Assembly: GCA_963792855.1 (NCBI GenBank)
Contig: CAWBXZ010000006.1
Coordinates: 372,001-436,000, forward strand
Direction: 5' to 3'
Length of the DNA: 64,000 nucleotides
From: SG8-40 sp963792855
GTDB lineage: Bacteria > Pseudomonadota > Gammaproteobacteria > Burkholderiales > Eutrophovitaceae
Numbering within the stretch: the stretch's first letter is position 1; the number at the start of each line of letters is the position of its first letter. The notes beneath the pieces are model-generated. The model was given only the letters and a program-made list of their open reading frames with translations, made no database searches and was not told the origin of the DNA. This document shows, piece after piece, positions 30,722 to 40,304 of this stretch. A program made the position numbers and the translations under genes.

Positions 30722-33622
30722 GTGGGCGCTTTGAGAAGGATCTCCACGTGTGCAGTGGTCGTCGGCGCGTTCATCGCCGTGGCGAGCCTGCAGTCTTACG
30801 CCGCTGGCCTCGGACGTCTGGACGTGAAGTCGGTACTCGGAGAGCCGCTGCGGGCAGAAGTTGCCGTGTCAGCCAAGCCCGACGAGGTCCGCTCGCTTCA
30901 GGCGCGCCTTGCCTCCCCGAGCGCCTATGAGGCCGCGGGGCTTGTCTATACCGACATTGTTTCCCAGCTTTCCGTCACCTTGAAGAAGGATGACGGCGGT
31001 GAGCCCTCGCTTACCGTGACCTCTTCGGGACCAATCAACGAGCCGGTGGTCGATCTGTTGCTCGAATTGACGTGGTCGTCCGGGCGGGTGACGCGTGAGT
31101 ACACGGCGTTCATCGATCCGCCTTTTATTGTTGCCGAGCGCCAGAAGCGGCGCGTCGAGGAAGAAATGGCCGCCGCGGACGCCGCCAGGGCAGCGCGCGG
31201 CGCCGAAACGCGGCCCGCAGAGGTTCCGGATGCACCGACGCCGCAACCCCTGCCATCGGCGGTCGCCGAGGGCACCGCCCCCGAAGGACAGGCGGTTGCC
31301 GGGGATGACGAGCAGATGTCTGCGGAGCAAGCCGAGGCGGCCGAGACCGCTTCCACGATGGAAATGGAGCAAACGCAGGCAACCGGGTCTGGGCCTGTTG
31401 AAACAATTGGCGGGACTGATCCCACCCTGTTTACGGCGGCCCCCACGGTTTCGGCCCCCGCGGCTTCGGCTCCAGCCGACACCGGGATGGCAACGGACGA
31501 GTATGGAGCGGAGCCGGTCATCGGGGTGATTCGCGGCGATACCCTGTCCAGCATCGCACTTGCCAGGAAGCCCGATGGCGTCACCCTGGAACAGATGCTG
31601 GTGGTGCTTTTCCGCAACAATCCGGAGGCGTTTTCCGGTAACAACATGAACCGCCTGCGTGCCGGCAAGGTCATCCGCTTGCCGAACCCGGCTGAGTATA
31701 CGCAGCTAAACGTGCAACAGGCCAGGAAAGAGGTGCGCGTCCAGTACAGCGACTGGAACGCCTACCGTGAGCGCGTCGCGGCTGCCGCGATGCAACAGCC
31801 TGCTGACGAGCAACCGGCACAGCAAGCGGCGGCGGGTGCTGTCACACCGAGGATCGAAGATCGGGCGCCTGCGGCCGATGGTTCATCGCCCGAAGTCGTG
31901 AAACTGTCCCGCGGTGAACCTGCGGCGGCTGGTCAGAGTGGTGGCCAGGCCAACGTCAAGGCGCTGGAGGAACAGCTGGTCGCCAGTGAAAAGGCGCTGC
32001 AAGAGTCGAACGCACGCGTCGCGCGTTTGGAAAAGATCATCGAAGATTTGCAGAAACTGGCCGAAGTCGAGAACGAGAACATGGCTCAGGTCCAGTCGCA
32101 GGCGGCCACGGCCAAGGCGCCGCCAGCGCCGGCGCCGGAAAAAATGCCGGCTGGTGAATCTCAGCCCGAGAAGGCACCTGTCAAGGACGCGCAGCCCGTC
32201 AAACCAGAGCAGGCGCCTCAGGTCGCGGCGGCTGGTAGCGAGGCAAGCGCGCCAGCCAAGCCAGAATCCGGTGCTCCTGCAGCCAGCCCTGCGAAAGCGC
32301 CACCGCCCGCCAATCCGCCTCAGCGCCGCGCACCGCCGCCGCCACCGCCAAGCTTGGTCGATCAGGTCATGGAGCAGCCGTATTTGTTGGCGGTGCCAGT
32401 GGTCATCCTGTTGCTGATCGGGTTCGGGGTTTCGCGCCTGAGAAAACGCAAGCGTGAGGCGAAACCCGTTACTGAAGAGGTTGCGCCTGCCGGCCAGGCT
32501 GAGGCAAGTGGCAAAATGCCCGCGTCGCAATCGTTCTCTCCGGGCCGTACGGATACTGGCGTGGGCGGAAGCGGGGCAGCTGATAGTGACGATGTCGACC
32601 CGCTCGAAGAGGCAGAGATTTTCATGGCTTACGGCCGTGATGCGCAGGCCGAGGAACTGCTAAAGGAAGCGATCGAATCGCATCCGACACGCTACGAGAT
32701 CCACGCCAAGCTGGCGGAAATCTACGCCAAGCGTGGCGACAAGAAGGCACTTGAGAAGATTGCCCGGGACATGCAGCAAGGCTCTGGCGGCCACGGCGAA
32801 CCCTGGGCGCGCGTTGTTGCACTCGGGTATTCCCTCGATCCCGCCAACCCGCGTTACGCCGAAGGCAAGTCTGACGCCGAGGACAATGGGGCGGCGGCTT
32901 CCCCGGCCAAGGGCCTGACTTCGACCACCGACCGCATCGATTTTGAGGTCGGACTGGGAGACGACACCAGCGGCGGTTCTACCGACTTCGATCCGTCTGA
33001 AAGTTCCGGATTCGGCGCCGGTACGGAGCCGGATCTCGACGCGACCATCGACGAATCGTTCGCGATGGACAACGATCCGACGACCATACAGATCCGCTCT
33101 AACTCCAAGTGGGAGGAAACCGACCTCGACCTAAGTTCCGACGCCGGTCTGACTGCGACGGACCTGGATCTGAGCGGCGAACTGCCCGGTCGCGGCGGCC
33201 GTGACAGGGGCGAATCAGGTGACACGACCATAAACCTCAGCATGGATGCCGACGATGAACCTGAAATGCGCCTGGGCAGGCCCGGCGCTGGCAGGGGCAA
33301 AGACGACGATGCCGGGCTTGAGTTCAATATGGACGGCTTCTCGCTCGACTCCGGTGGAGATGGCGAGGACGATTCAGACTCTTCCTCTTCGGATATGCCT
33401 GCGCTGGACCTGTCGGGAATCAGCCTGGATTTTGACGGGGCGTCCGGATCGGGCGACAAAGACGAGAAATGGTACGAAGTCCAGACCAAGTTTGATCTGG
33501 CCAAGGCATATCAGGAAATGGGCGACAAGGACGGGGCTCGGGAAATTCTCCAGGAAGTCATCACAGAAGGCGATTCCGAGCAAAAGGCCGCCGCCGAGTC
33601 GGTGCTTGCGTCGCTCGACTGA
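30722..33622 (+). CDS. fimV: FimV-like peptidoglycan-binding membrane protein
   Basis: 966 residues. Layout: signal peptide (to about residue 28), the FimV N-terminal domain GLGRLDVKSVLGEPLRAEV, a LysM-type segment at about 264-323 (VIRGDTLSSIALARK), a coiled coil at about 410-453, a Pro/Ala-rich stretch, one membrane helix at about 550-573, TPR-like repeats at about 627-687, an acidic low-complexity region and the conserved C-terminal motif KFDLAKAYQEMGDKDGAREI. FimV proteins organise the cell pole, type IV pili and twitching in other bacteria. The start GTG 30722 is followed three codons later by a TTG alternative. Flanking asd and truA is its usual betaproteobacterial address. Confidence 0.93.
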   Translation: MGALRRISTCAVVVGAFIAVASLQSYAAGLGRLDVKSVLGEPLRAEVAVSAKPDEVRSLQARLASPSAYEAAGLVYTDIVSQLSVTLKKDDGGEPSLTVTSSGPINEPVVDLLLELTWSSGRVTREYTAFIDPPFIVAERQKRRVEEEMAAADAARAARGAETRPAEVPDAPTPQPLPSAVAEGTAPEGQAVAGDDEQMSAEQAEAAETASTMEMEQTQATGSGPVETIGGTDPTLFTAAPTVSAPAASAPADTGMATDEYGAEPVIGVIRGDTLSSIALARKPDGVTLEQMLVVLFRNNPEAFSGNNMNRLRAGKVIRLPNPAEYTQLNVQQARKEVRVQYSDWNAYRERVAAAAMQQPADEQPAQQAAAGAVTPRIEDRAPAADGSSPEVVKLSRGEPAAAGQSGGQANVKALEEQLVASEKALQESNARVARLEKIIEDLQKLAEVENENMAQVQSQAATAKAPPAPAPEKMPAGESQPEKAPVKDAQPVKPEQAPQVAAAGSEASAPAKPESGAPAASPAKAPPPANPPQRRAPPPPPPSLVDQVMEQPYLLAVPVVILLLIGFGVSRLRKRKREAKPVTEEVAPAGQAEASGKMPASQSFSPGRTDTGVGGSGAADSDDVDPLEEAEIFMAYGRDAQAEELLKEAIESHPTRYEIHAKLAEIYAKRGDKKALEKIARDMQQGSGGHGEPWARVVALGYSLDPANPRYAEGKSDAEDNGAAASPAKGLTSTTDRIDFEVGLGDDTSGGSTDFDPSESSGFGAGTEPDLDATIDESFAMDNDPTTIQIRSNSKWEETDLDLSSDAGLTATDLDLSGELPGRGGRDRGESGDTTINLSMDADDEPEMRLGRPGAGRGKDDDAGLEFNMDGFSLDSGGDGEDDSDSSSSDMPALDLSGISLDFDGASGSGDKDEKWYEVQTKFDLAKAYQEMGDKDGAREILQEVITEGDSEQKAAAESVLASLD

Positions 33623-33695
33623 CCGGACCACATCGCGCTCGCCGTGCTTTCGCGGCGAGTGCTGAATCGGCTTTAGTCCACGACGCCTTTCCCAC

Positions 33696-34496
33696 ATGCG
33701 CGTAGCGCTCGGAATCGAATACGATGGCGCGGCGTTCTGCGGATGGCAAACGCAGCCCGATGGCTGTGGCGTGCAGGATGCACTCGAGAGCGCATTGAGC
33801 GAGGTCGCGGCGCACGAAACAAAGACAATCTGTGCAGGCCGGACCGATGCGTCCGTGCATGCCACTGGTCAGGTAGTTCACTTTGACACCGAAGCGCAAC
33901 GCCCGCTCAGCGCATGGGTCAGGGGCGTTAACGCCGTGCTCCCCGGCGCTGTCGCGGTACGCTGGGCACATGAAGTCAGTGGCGAGTTTCACGCCCGTTT
34001 CAGCGCGATCAGCCGACGCTACCGGTATTTCCTCCTGAATCGTTCCCAACGCCCCGGGCTGCTCGGGCAGTATGTTGGCTGGTTCCACGCCCGCTTAGAC
34101 GCGGAACGGATGCAATCCGCGGCGCGGGCGCTGGTTGGCGAGCATGATTTCAGCGCGTTTCGTGCGGCCGATTGCCAGGCGAAGAACCCGGTCCGGACGG
34201 TGCATGATTTGCGTGTCCGTCGCCACGGCGATCTCGTGTGTGTCGATATCACGGCGAACGCTTATTTGCAGCATATGGTCAGGAATATCGTTGGTGCCCT
34301 GGTCTATGTGGGGTGTGGCCGCCAACAGCCTGAGTGGATCGGCCAGGTGCTTGCGCAGCGCGACCGGTCTCGCGCGGCGCCGACGTTTTCGCCGAATGGT
34401 CTATATTTGACCGCGGTCGGATACGCCGCGCATTGGGGCTTGCCGGATGTTGCGGCGGATACGCACGCAGATATTCTGCAGGCGGCATCGGAATGA
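33696..34496 (+). CDS. truA: tRNA pseudouridine(38-40) synthase
   Basis: 266 residues. It converts U38-U40 in the tRNA anticodon stem to pseudouridine. The catalytic aspartate is D51 in AGRTDASVHATGQVVHF. Other family blocks are the starting GIEYDGAAFCGWQ, FHARFSAISRRYRYFL and the C-terminal HMVRNIVGALVYVG. The reading frame is intact. It sits between fimV and trpF as in related genomes. Confidence 0.97.
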   Translation: MRVALGIEYDGAAFCGWQTQPDGCGVQDALESALSEVAAHETKTICAGRTDASVHATGQVVHFDTEAQRPLSAWVRGVNAVLPGAVAVRWAHEVSGEFHARFSAISRRYRYFLLNRSQRPGLLGQYVGWFHARLDAERMQSAARALVGEHDFSAFRAADCQAKNPVRTVHDLRVRRHGDLVCVDITANAYLQHMVRNIVGALVYVGCGRQQPEWIGQVLAQRDRSRAAPTFSPNGLYLTAVGYAAHWGLPDVAADTHADILQAASE

Positions 34497-34521
34497 TCTG
34501 GTGTCGGGATTGAAATAGGAT

Positions 34522-35145
34522 ATGACTACACCGGTCAAAATCTGCGGATTGACACGCGTTGAGGACGCAATGGCGGCCGCGCGCCTCGGTGCCCAGGCCA
34601 TTGGCGTCGTGTTGTATCCGAAAAGTCCCCGCCATGTTTCAAACCGGCAGGCAAGACAGATCGTTGATGCCTTGCCTCCCTTCGTTACCCCGGTTGCCTT
34701 GATGGTCAACCCGACCAGGGAGGAGGTGGAGACTGCGATCGGGGAAGTTCGTCCGGCGCTGCTGCAGTTTCACGGTGACGAGACACCGGAATTTTGCAGC
34801 CAGTTTTCAGTCCCTTACATCAAAGCGCTGCGGGTTCGGCCCAGAACGGATTTGCTACAATACGCCGGCGATTACGCTGCTGCGAAAGGCTTGCTGCTCG
34901 ATGCGTTCGTCGAGGGTGCCAGAGGCGGTACCGGTGCCACCTTCGACTGGAGTTTGATTCCGACCGGGTTTCCCATGCCGCTGGTGCTGGCGGGGGGGCT
35001 CGATTCGTCAAACGTGACGGAGGCGGTCCGCCGGGTGCGGCCCTGGGCCGTTGACGTGAGCAGCGGCGTGGAGGTTGGCAAGGGTTTGAAAGATGCGGCC
35101 AAGATGGCCGCTTTCATTCGAGGAGTTAGAGATGCAGATGTATGA
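34522..35145 (+). CDS. trpF: Phosphoribosylanthranilate isomerase
   Basis: 207 residues, usual length. It performs the Amadori rearrangement in tryptophan synthesis. TIM-barrel signatures: KICGLTRVEDAMAAARLGAQ with the catalytic cysteine at the start, GVVLYPKSPRHVS, LLLDAFVEGARGGTGATFDW with the catalytic aspartate region, and LAGGLDSSNVTEAVR with the phosphate site and DVSSGVEVGKGLKD near the end. The last 14 bases overlap trpB, suggesting coupling. Confidence 0.97.
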   Translation: MTTPVKICGLTRVEDAMAAARLGAQAIGVVLYPKSPRHVSNRQARQIVDALPPFVTPVALMVNPTREEVETAIGEVRPALLQFHGDETPEFCSQFSVPYIKALRVRPRTDLLQYAGDYAAAKGLLLDAFVEGARGGTGATFDWSLIPTGFPMPLVLAGGLDSSNVTEAVRRVRPWAVDVSSGVEVGKGLKDAAKMAAFIRGVRDADV

Positions 35146-36349
35146 GGCTCTTCGAGCCTACAATCTCCCGGACGAGCACGGTCACTTCGGCGCCTATGGC
35201 GGCGTCTTTGTTGCGGAAACGCTGGTCTATGCACTTGAGGACTTGCGGAACAACTATGCAAGTTTGCGCGAGGATCCGCAGTTTCTGTCCGAGTTCGAAT
35301 ACGAACTGAAGCATTATGTCGGACGGCCCAGTCCGGTTTACTTTGCCAAGCGGCTTACCGAAAAAGCCGGCGGTGCGCAGATCTGGCTCAAGCGCGAGGA
35401 CCTGAATCACACCGGCGCGCACAAGATCAACAACACGGTGGGACAGGCGCTTCTGGCCCGGCACATGGGCAAGAAGCGCGTGATCGCCGAGACGGGAGCC
35501 GGTCAGCATGGTGTGGCTTCGGCGACGGTTGCGGCGCGCTATGGCATGGAGTGTGTCGTCTACATGGGGTCGGAGGACGTCAAGCGGCAGGCAAGCAACG
35601 TCTACCGGATGAAGTTGCTGGGCGCCTCCGTTGTGCCGGTTGAAAGCGGGTCGAAAACGCTCAAGGATGCGCTCAACGAGGCGATGCGCGACTGGGTGAC
35701 CAATGTCGAGAGCACCTTCTACATCATCGGCACGGTCGCCGGCCCGCATCCTTACCCGATGATGGTTCGCGATTTCAATTCGGTCGTGGGGCGCGAGTTG
35801 CGCACCCAGATGCCGGAGGAAACCGGACGTCAACCCGATGCGATCATTGCGTGCGTCGGCGGAGGGTCGAATGCGATGGGTGCTTTCTATCCGTATATCG
35901 AAGACGAGTCGGTGCGGCTTATCGGGGTAGAGGCAGCCGGTTATGGCATCGAAAGCGGCAAGCATGCGGCGCCGCTTTGCGCAGGCAAGCCGGGTGTGTT
36001 GCATGGCAACCGCACCTACCTGATGCAGGACAAGAATGGCCAGATTATCGAAACGCATTCGATCTCGGCCGGCCTCGACTACCCGGGTGTCGGTCCCGAG
36101 CATGCATGGCTCAAGGACAGCGGGCGCGCCGAATACGTGTCGGTGGACGACAAGGAAGCCCTGCAGGCGTTTCATGCGCTCACGCGCACGGAAGGCATCA
36201 TGCCGGCACTGGAGTCGGCGCATGCGGTTGCCTACGCCATGAAACTGGCGCCACAGATGGCAAAGGATGCAATATTGCTGGTTAATCTCTCCGGCCGCGG
36301 CGACAAGGATATGCACACGGTTGCGGAGGCCTCCGGAATCACGCTGTAG
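35132..36349 (+). CDS. trpB: Tryptophan synthase beta chain
   Basis: 405 residues from ATG 35132 with AGGAG six bases upstream. It condenses indole with serine. The PLP lysine is K98 in HTGAHKINN. Other motifs: the ammonia/indole tunnel region ETGAGQHGVASATVAA, the phosphate loop CVGGGSNAMG and the C-terminal LSGRGDKD. It overlaps trpF by 14 bp. The gap to trpA (about 200 bp) is unusually long for partners whose genes mostly touch. Confidence 0.98.
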   Translation: MQMYEALRAYNLPDEHGHFGAYGGVFVAETLVYALEDLRNNYASLREDPQFLSEFEYELKHYVGRPSPVYFAKRLTEKAGGAQIWLKREDLNHTGAHKINNTVGQALLARHMGKKRVIAETGAGQHGVASATVAARYGMECVVYMGSEDVKRQASNVYRMKLLGASVVPVESGSKTLKDALNEAMRDWVTNVESTFYIIGTVAGPHPYPMMVRDFNSVVGRELRTQMPEETGRQPDAIIACVGGGSNAMGAFYPYIEDESVRLIGVEAAGYGIESGKHAAPLCAGKPGVLHGNRTYLMQDKNGQIIETHSISAGLDYPGVGPEHAWLKDSGRAEYVSVDDKEALQAFHALTRTEGIMPALESAHAVAYAMKLAPQMAKDAILLVNLSGRGDKDMHTVAEASGITL

Positions 36350-36553
36350 CGCCGGGATTGACTGGATCAAAGTGGTCCGGGTCGACTGGTCGCTCACTTG
36401 TAATTGACCCGGTCTGGCAAGGAAGCGGAATGGACAATTGACCCGGATCGAGTAGAAGATCCGGGCTGGGAAAAACAGGCGTCGCCAAACTCCGCAAACA
36501 ACGGATGGCGCTACGCGAACTCGAATAACCGCAGTAACACAGCATCAGGGACT
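36350..36553. other. Spacer between trpB and trpA with a short direct repeat
   Basis: AATTGACCCGG occurs at 36402-36412 and 36436-36446. The segment has no coding signal of its own, although a frame runs through into trpA. It may be a small insertion into the operon. Confidence 0.5.
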
Positions 36554-37354
36554 ATGTCGCGTATCAGTGCAACCTTCGAGAAACTGCGGCGGACAGACAG
36601 GAAAGCGTTGATTCCGTTTGTCACCGCCGGTGATCCAAGCGCGGACATCACCCCCGCCATCATGCACGGATTGGTCGACGCAGGTGCAGACATCATCGAA
36701 TTGGGCGTGCCGTTCTCGGACCCGATGGCCGATGGCCCGACCATCCAGCGCTCGAGTGAACGCGCCCTCAAGCAGGGTGTTGGATTGCGCGACGTGCTAA
36801 AGATGGTGGCGCAGTTCCGGCGCACGGACGGGCAGACCCCGGTTGTCCTGATGGGCTACGCCAATCCGATCGAGGCGTTGGGTTACCAGGAATTCGCGAA
36901 GCAGGCGCGCGAGGCAGGGGTGGACGGTGTGCTGGTGGTGGATTATCCACCGGAAGAAAGTTCCGAGCTGACGGCGCTGCTGAAATCCAGCGGCATCGAT
37001 TCGATTTTTCTGCTTGCACCGACCACGCTTGAAACACGGATGGACGCAGTCGCGCGAAACGCGAGTGGTTATGTCTATTACGTGTCGCTCAAGGGGGTGA
37101 CCGGCGCAGCGCATCTCGATCTCGCGGAGGTGGCAAGGAAAGTCCCGCAAATACGCGCCCACGTCAAACTGCCGATCGGGGTCGGGTTCGGCATCCGTGA
37201 CGGCGCGACGGCCCGCGCAGTTGCCGATTTGTCCGACGCAGTTGTCATCGGCAGCCGTCTCGTAGAGGAAATTGAGCAATCAACGCCTGAAAACGTCGTT
37301 ACGCGTGTCGGAGCGCTGATCAGCGAGATTCGACGGGCGATGGACGCGCACTGA
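36554..37354 (+). CDS. trpA: Tryptophan synthase alpha chain
   Basis: 266 residues from ATG 36554 (MSRISATFEKLRRTDRKALI). It splits indole-glycerol phosphate to indole, which passes to TrpB. The catalytic pair E49 and D60 falls at exactly the reference positions within ELGVPFSDPMADGPTIQ, which supports this start rather than the earlier ATG at 36404. YYVSLKGVTGA and GVGFGIRDG phosphate-binding loops are intact. accD follows after 22 bp. Confidence 0.97.
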   Translation: MSRISATFEKLRRTDRKALIPFVTAGDPSADITPAIMHGLVDAGADIIELGVPFSDPMADGPTIQRSSERALKQGVGLRDVLKMVAQFRRTDGQTPVVLMGYANPIEALGYQEFAKQAREAGVDGVLVVDYPPEESSELTALLKSSGIDSIFLLAPTTLETRMDAVARNASGYVYYVSLKGVTGAAHLDLAEVARKVPQIRAHVKLPIGVGFGIRDGATARAVADLSDAVVIGSRLVEEIEQSTPENVVTRVGALISEIRRAMDAH

Positions 37355-37376
37355 TGCAGATGCGGTCGCTACGGCC

Positions 37377-38243
37377 ATGAGCTGGCTACAGAAACTGCTA
37401 CCGCCCAAGATCAAGCGCGCCGCTTCCGGCAGTGCGAGAAAGGCGGTGCCGGAGGGGTTGTGGAGCAAGTGCCAGCGCTGCGAAACGGTGCTCTACCGGG
37501 CGGAGCTGGAAAAGAACCTGAACGTCTGTCCGAAATGCGGCAACCACGACCGTATTGGCGCCCGGGAGCGCCTCGATTTGATGCTGGACACCGAAGGCCG
37601 CTACGAAATCGGCGCCGACGTCGTACCGGTAGATTTTCTGAAATTTGTTGACAGCAAGCGCTACAAGGACCGGCTCGAACAGGCGCGCAAAGACACCGGT
37701 GAAGACGACGCACTGGTGGTGATGCAGGGCAGCGTCAAGGAAGTACCGCTGGTTTGTGCCGCATTCGAGTTCCGCTTTCTCGGCGGTTCGATGGGTTCGG
37801 TGGTCGGCGAGCGTTTCATACGGGGCGTGCATACCTGCTGCGAAAACAATCTGCCATTCGTGTGTTTTTCGGCAAGCGGTGGCGCGCGCATGCAGGAAGG
37901 ATTGACGTCGTTGATGCAGATGGCCAAGACGACCGCGGCACTGACACGGTTGTCTGCGGCAAAGTTGCCATTCATTTCGGTGCTGACCGATCCCACCATG
38001 GGCGGTGTGTCCGCCAGTTTTGCGCTTATCGGTGATGTCATCATTGCCGAGCCTGGCGCCTTGATCGGCTTTGCCGGTCCGCGCGTTATCGAGCAAACGG
38101 TGCGGCAGACGTTGCCCGAAGGTTTCCAGCGGGCCGAGTTCCTGCTCGAGCATGGTGCGGTGGACATGATCGTGGATCGTCGCAACATGCGCGACAAGCT
38201 GGCGAACCTGATCACGCTGTTGATGCGCGTCCAGCAGAGCTGA
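37377..38243 (+). CDS. accD: Acetyl-CoA carboxylase carboxyltransferase beta subunit
   Basis: 288 residues. With AccA it transfers the carboxyl group from biotin to acetyl-CoA, giving malonyl-CoA. The N-terminal zinc ribbon uses C32, C35, C51 and C54 (CQRC, CPKC). The crotonase-like core shows SASGGARMQEG, DPTMGGVSASFA and GFAGPRVIEQTV. The trpA-accD-folC order is widespread in proteobacteria. Intact. Confidence 0.98.
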   Translation: MSWLQKLLPPKIKRAASGSARKAVPEGLWSKCQRCETVLYRAELEKNLNVCPKCGNHDRIGARERLDLMLDTEGRYEIGADVVPVDFLKFVDSKRYKDRLEQARKDTGEDDALVVMQGSVKEVPLVCAAFEFRFLGGSMGSVVGERFIRGVHTCCENNLPFVCFSASGGARMQEGLTSLMQMAKTTAALTRLSAAKLPFISVLTDPTMGGVSASFALIGDVIIAEPGALIGFAGPRVIEQTVRQTLPEGFQRAEFLLEHGAVDMIVDRRNMRDKLANLITLLMRVQQS

Positions 38244-38322
38244 GCGTTTCCCCTTCGCCGCTTTCCGATGTCTTGCGTTCAGGCGTATCCAGCGCTTTGA
38301 GAACATTTCTGTAGCGTCGGTC

Positions 38323-39603
38323 ATGTCACGTTCTCTTGCCGAATGGCTCGACCGGCTCGAACGCCTTCATCCCGTAGAGATCGAGATGGGTCTTGAGCGC
38401 GTCGCCGCAGTGCGTGAGCGCCTCGACCTGCGTCCTGCTTTTCCGGTGATCCTGGTTGGCGGAACCAATGGCAAGGGCTCGACCTGCGCCATGCTCGAGT
38501 CGATTTACCATCGTGCCGGCTACAAAGTCGGGCTTTACACATCGCCGCATCTGATTGCGTATAACGAACGCGTCCGGGTGGGCACACTTGAAGCCGGTGA
38601 CGCGGAGCTCGTCGAAGCGTTCGAACGCATTGATTCCGCGCGAGGCGACATTTCCCTGACCTACTTCGAGTTCGGAACGCTGGCGGCACAGCTTATTTTT
38701 TGCAACCGGAAGGTCGAGTTGGCGATCCTTGAAGTCGGCCTGGGCGGAAGACTGGATGCGGTCAATGTGTTCGAGCCTGCCTGCTCGGTGGTGGTCAGTG
38801 TCGATATCGATCATATTGAATATCTGGGATCCGATCGCGAGTCGATCGGTCGGGAAAAAGCCGGTATTTTCCGCAGTGGTGTTGCGGCGGTGTGCGCCGA
38901 TGAAGATCCCCCCGCTTCGCTTGTCGCGCATGCGCAGGCGGTGGGCGCCGACCTGCACCTGATCGGCAGGGATTTCGGTCATGCGCGCGCTGACTCCGGG
39001 TGGCATTTCTGGAGCAGTGCCGGAAAGAAAACCGGGCTGCCGCTCCCGGCGCTAAACGGCACGCGCCAGCTCGACAATGCCGCTGCGGCGCTTGAGTGCG
39101 TGCGCATCCTGCAGCCACTTGTTCCGGTTGACATGGGCGCATTGCGCAATGGGCTGATCCATGCGCACTGTCCCGGGCGATTTCAGGTATTGCCGGGGAA
39201 ACCAAACATTATTCTGGACGTCGCGCATAACGCGGCCGCTGCGCGCACGCTGTCGGAGAATCTGCGGCAGATGCCGTGTTCAGGACGGACCTTCGCCGTC
39301 TTCGCCGTGCTGAGGGACAAGCAGATACGCGAGATCACATCGGCGCTGGCTGGCCAGATCGACCGATGGTTCGTATGCGACCTTCCGGTGGCGAGAGCGG
39401 CCTCGGCAGCAAGCGTCAAAGACGTCCTCCTGCAGCAAGCGGCAACGGTGCGCCTGGACGTGTTCGAGAATGTCGCAAGCGGCTTCGCGGCTGCAAGGGA
39501 GGCCGCCCGGGAGAATGATAGAATCCTGCTCTTCGGGTCGTTTTACACGGTAAGCCAAGCCTTGAAATCGAGCGATACACCGGAATTGCAGGTCAGGTTC
39601 TGA
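38323..39603 (+). CDS. folC: Bifunctional folylpolyglutamate synthase / dihydrofolate synthase
   Basis: 426 residues. It makes dihydrofolate from dihydropteroate and glutamate and adds further glutamates. As a Mur-ligase relative it has the ATP loop GGTNGKGST (about residues 46-54), YTSPHLIAYNERVRV, the YFEFGTLAA segment and the LGGRLDAVN block. The C-terminal ligase domain contains LDVAHNAAAA. The following gene starts 11 bp downstream, so cotranscription with the SPOR protein and cvpA is likely. Confidence 0.97.
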   Translation: MSRSLAEWLDRLERLHPVEIEMGLERVAAVRERLDLRPAFPVILVGGTNGKGSTCAMLESIYHRAGYKVGLYTSPHLIAYNERVRVGTLEAGDAELVEAFERIDSARGDISLTYFEFGTLAAQLIFCNRKVELAILEVGLGGRLDAVNVFEPACSVVVSVDIDHIEYLGSDRESIGREKAGIFRSGVAAVCADEDPPASLVAHAQAVGADLHLIGRDFGHARADSGWHFWSSAGKKTGLPLPALNGTRQLDNAAAALECVRILQPLVPVDMGALRNGLIHAHCPGRFQVLPGKPNIILDVAHNAAAARTLSENLRQMPCSGRTFAVFAVLRDKQIREITSALAGQIDRWFVCDLPVARAASAASVKDVLLQQAATVRLDVFENVASGFAAAREAARENDRILLFGSFYTVSQALKSSDTPELQVRF

Positions 39604-39614
39604 ACGGGACGGTC

Positions 39615-40247
39615 ATGGCGACGGCAATCAGCAGCGAAGAACTCCAGTTAAAAAAACGGGCCCGGCGCCGCCTCGTCGGTGCAATCGCACTCGTTCTGGT
39701 CGTTGTCATTTTCCTGCCGATGGTTCTCGATAACGAGCCCAAACCGGTGTCGGAGAATATCGCGATCAATATTCCTCCTCCGCCGGACGCAACCGAGTTG
39801 CCGGGCGAAGCGGAGGACCCGCTCACGGAGAGTCCGGACGAAGTCTCGTCCGAGCCGTTGCGATTCAGACCAGTCGAACAATCACCCGACGCGGAGCGAC
39901 CCGTCGAGACGGATCCGACACCGGCGGCAAGCGCACCTGAACCGAAGCCAGCGGCCGAAAGCAAGCCTGCGGCAACGCAGTCCTCGAGTGCATCGTCCAA
40001 GGCGGGATTTGTTGTCCAGCTGGGCGCATTTTCCGATGCCGGCAACGCAGACCGGCTGGCGAAGACGGTGCGGGAGAACGGGTTCGACGTGTATACGGAA
40101 GTGGTGACAACGTCGGGCGGCAAGCGGACGCGGGTGCGCGTCGGCCCGTATCCGACCCGCGCAGAGGCTGAACAAGCGCGCGATCGCCTCAAGGCGCGAA
40201 AGCTGACTTATGGCAAGCCAGACATCGTCAGGTCGGATGAGCGATGA
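39615..40247 (+). CDS. SPOR-domain membrane protein, DedD-like
   Basis: 210 residues: a short cytoplasmic tail, one membrane helix (about 19-38, LVGAIALVLVVVIFLPMVL), a Pro/Glu-rich linker and a C-terminal SPOR domain from about residue 130 (GFVVQLGAFSDAGNADRLAK). SPOR domains bind septal peptidoglycan stripped of stem peptides, so the protein probably acts at the division site from the inner membrane. The folC-dedD-cvpA-purF order supports a DedD assignment. A short spacer separates it from cvpA. Confidence 0.9.
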   Translation: MATAISSEELQLKKRARRRLVGAIALVLVVVIFLPMVLDNEPKPVSENIAINIPPPPDATELPGEAEDPLTESPDEVSSEPLRFRPVEQSPDAERPVETDPTPAASAPEPKPAAESKPAATQSSSASSKAGFVVQLGAFSDAGNADRLAKTVRENGFDVYTEVVTTSGGKRTRVRVGPYPTRAEAEQARDRLKARKLTYGKPDIVRSDER

Positions 40248-40304
40248 GCGCGAGTCGGGCGCTTTCCGGCAACGTATTCCGGTCCCTTTAGGGTCATTCC
40301 GGGA

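Noticed and set aside
35126..36397. 423-codon open frame antisense to trpB
   Set aside because: Shadow frame. trpB is intact with all catalytic motifs.
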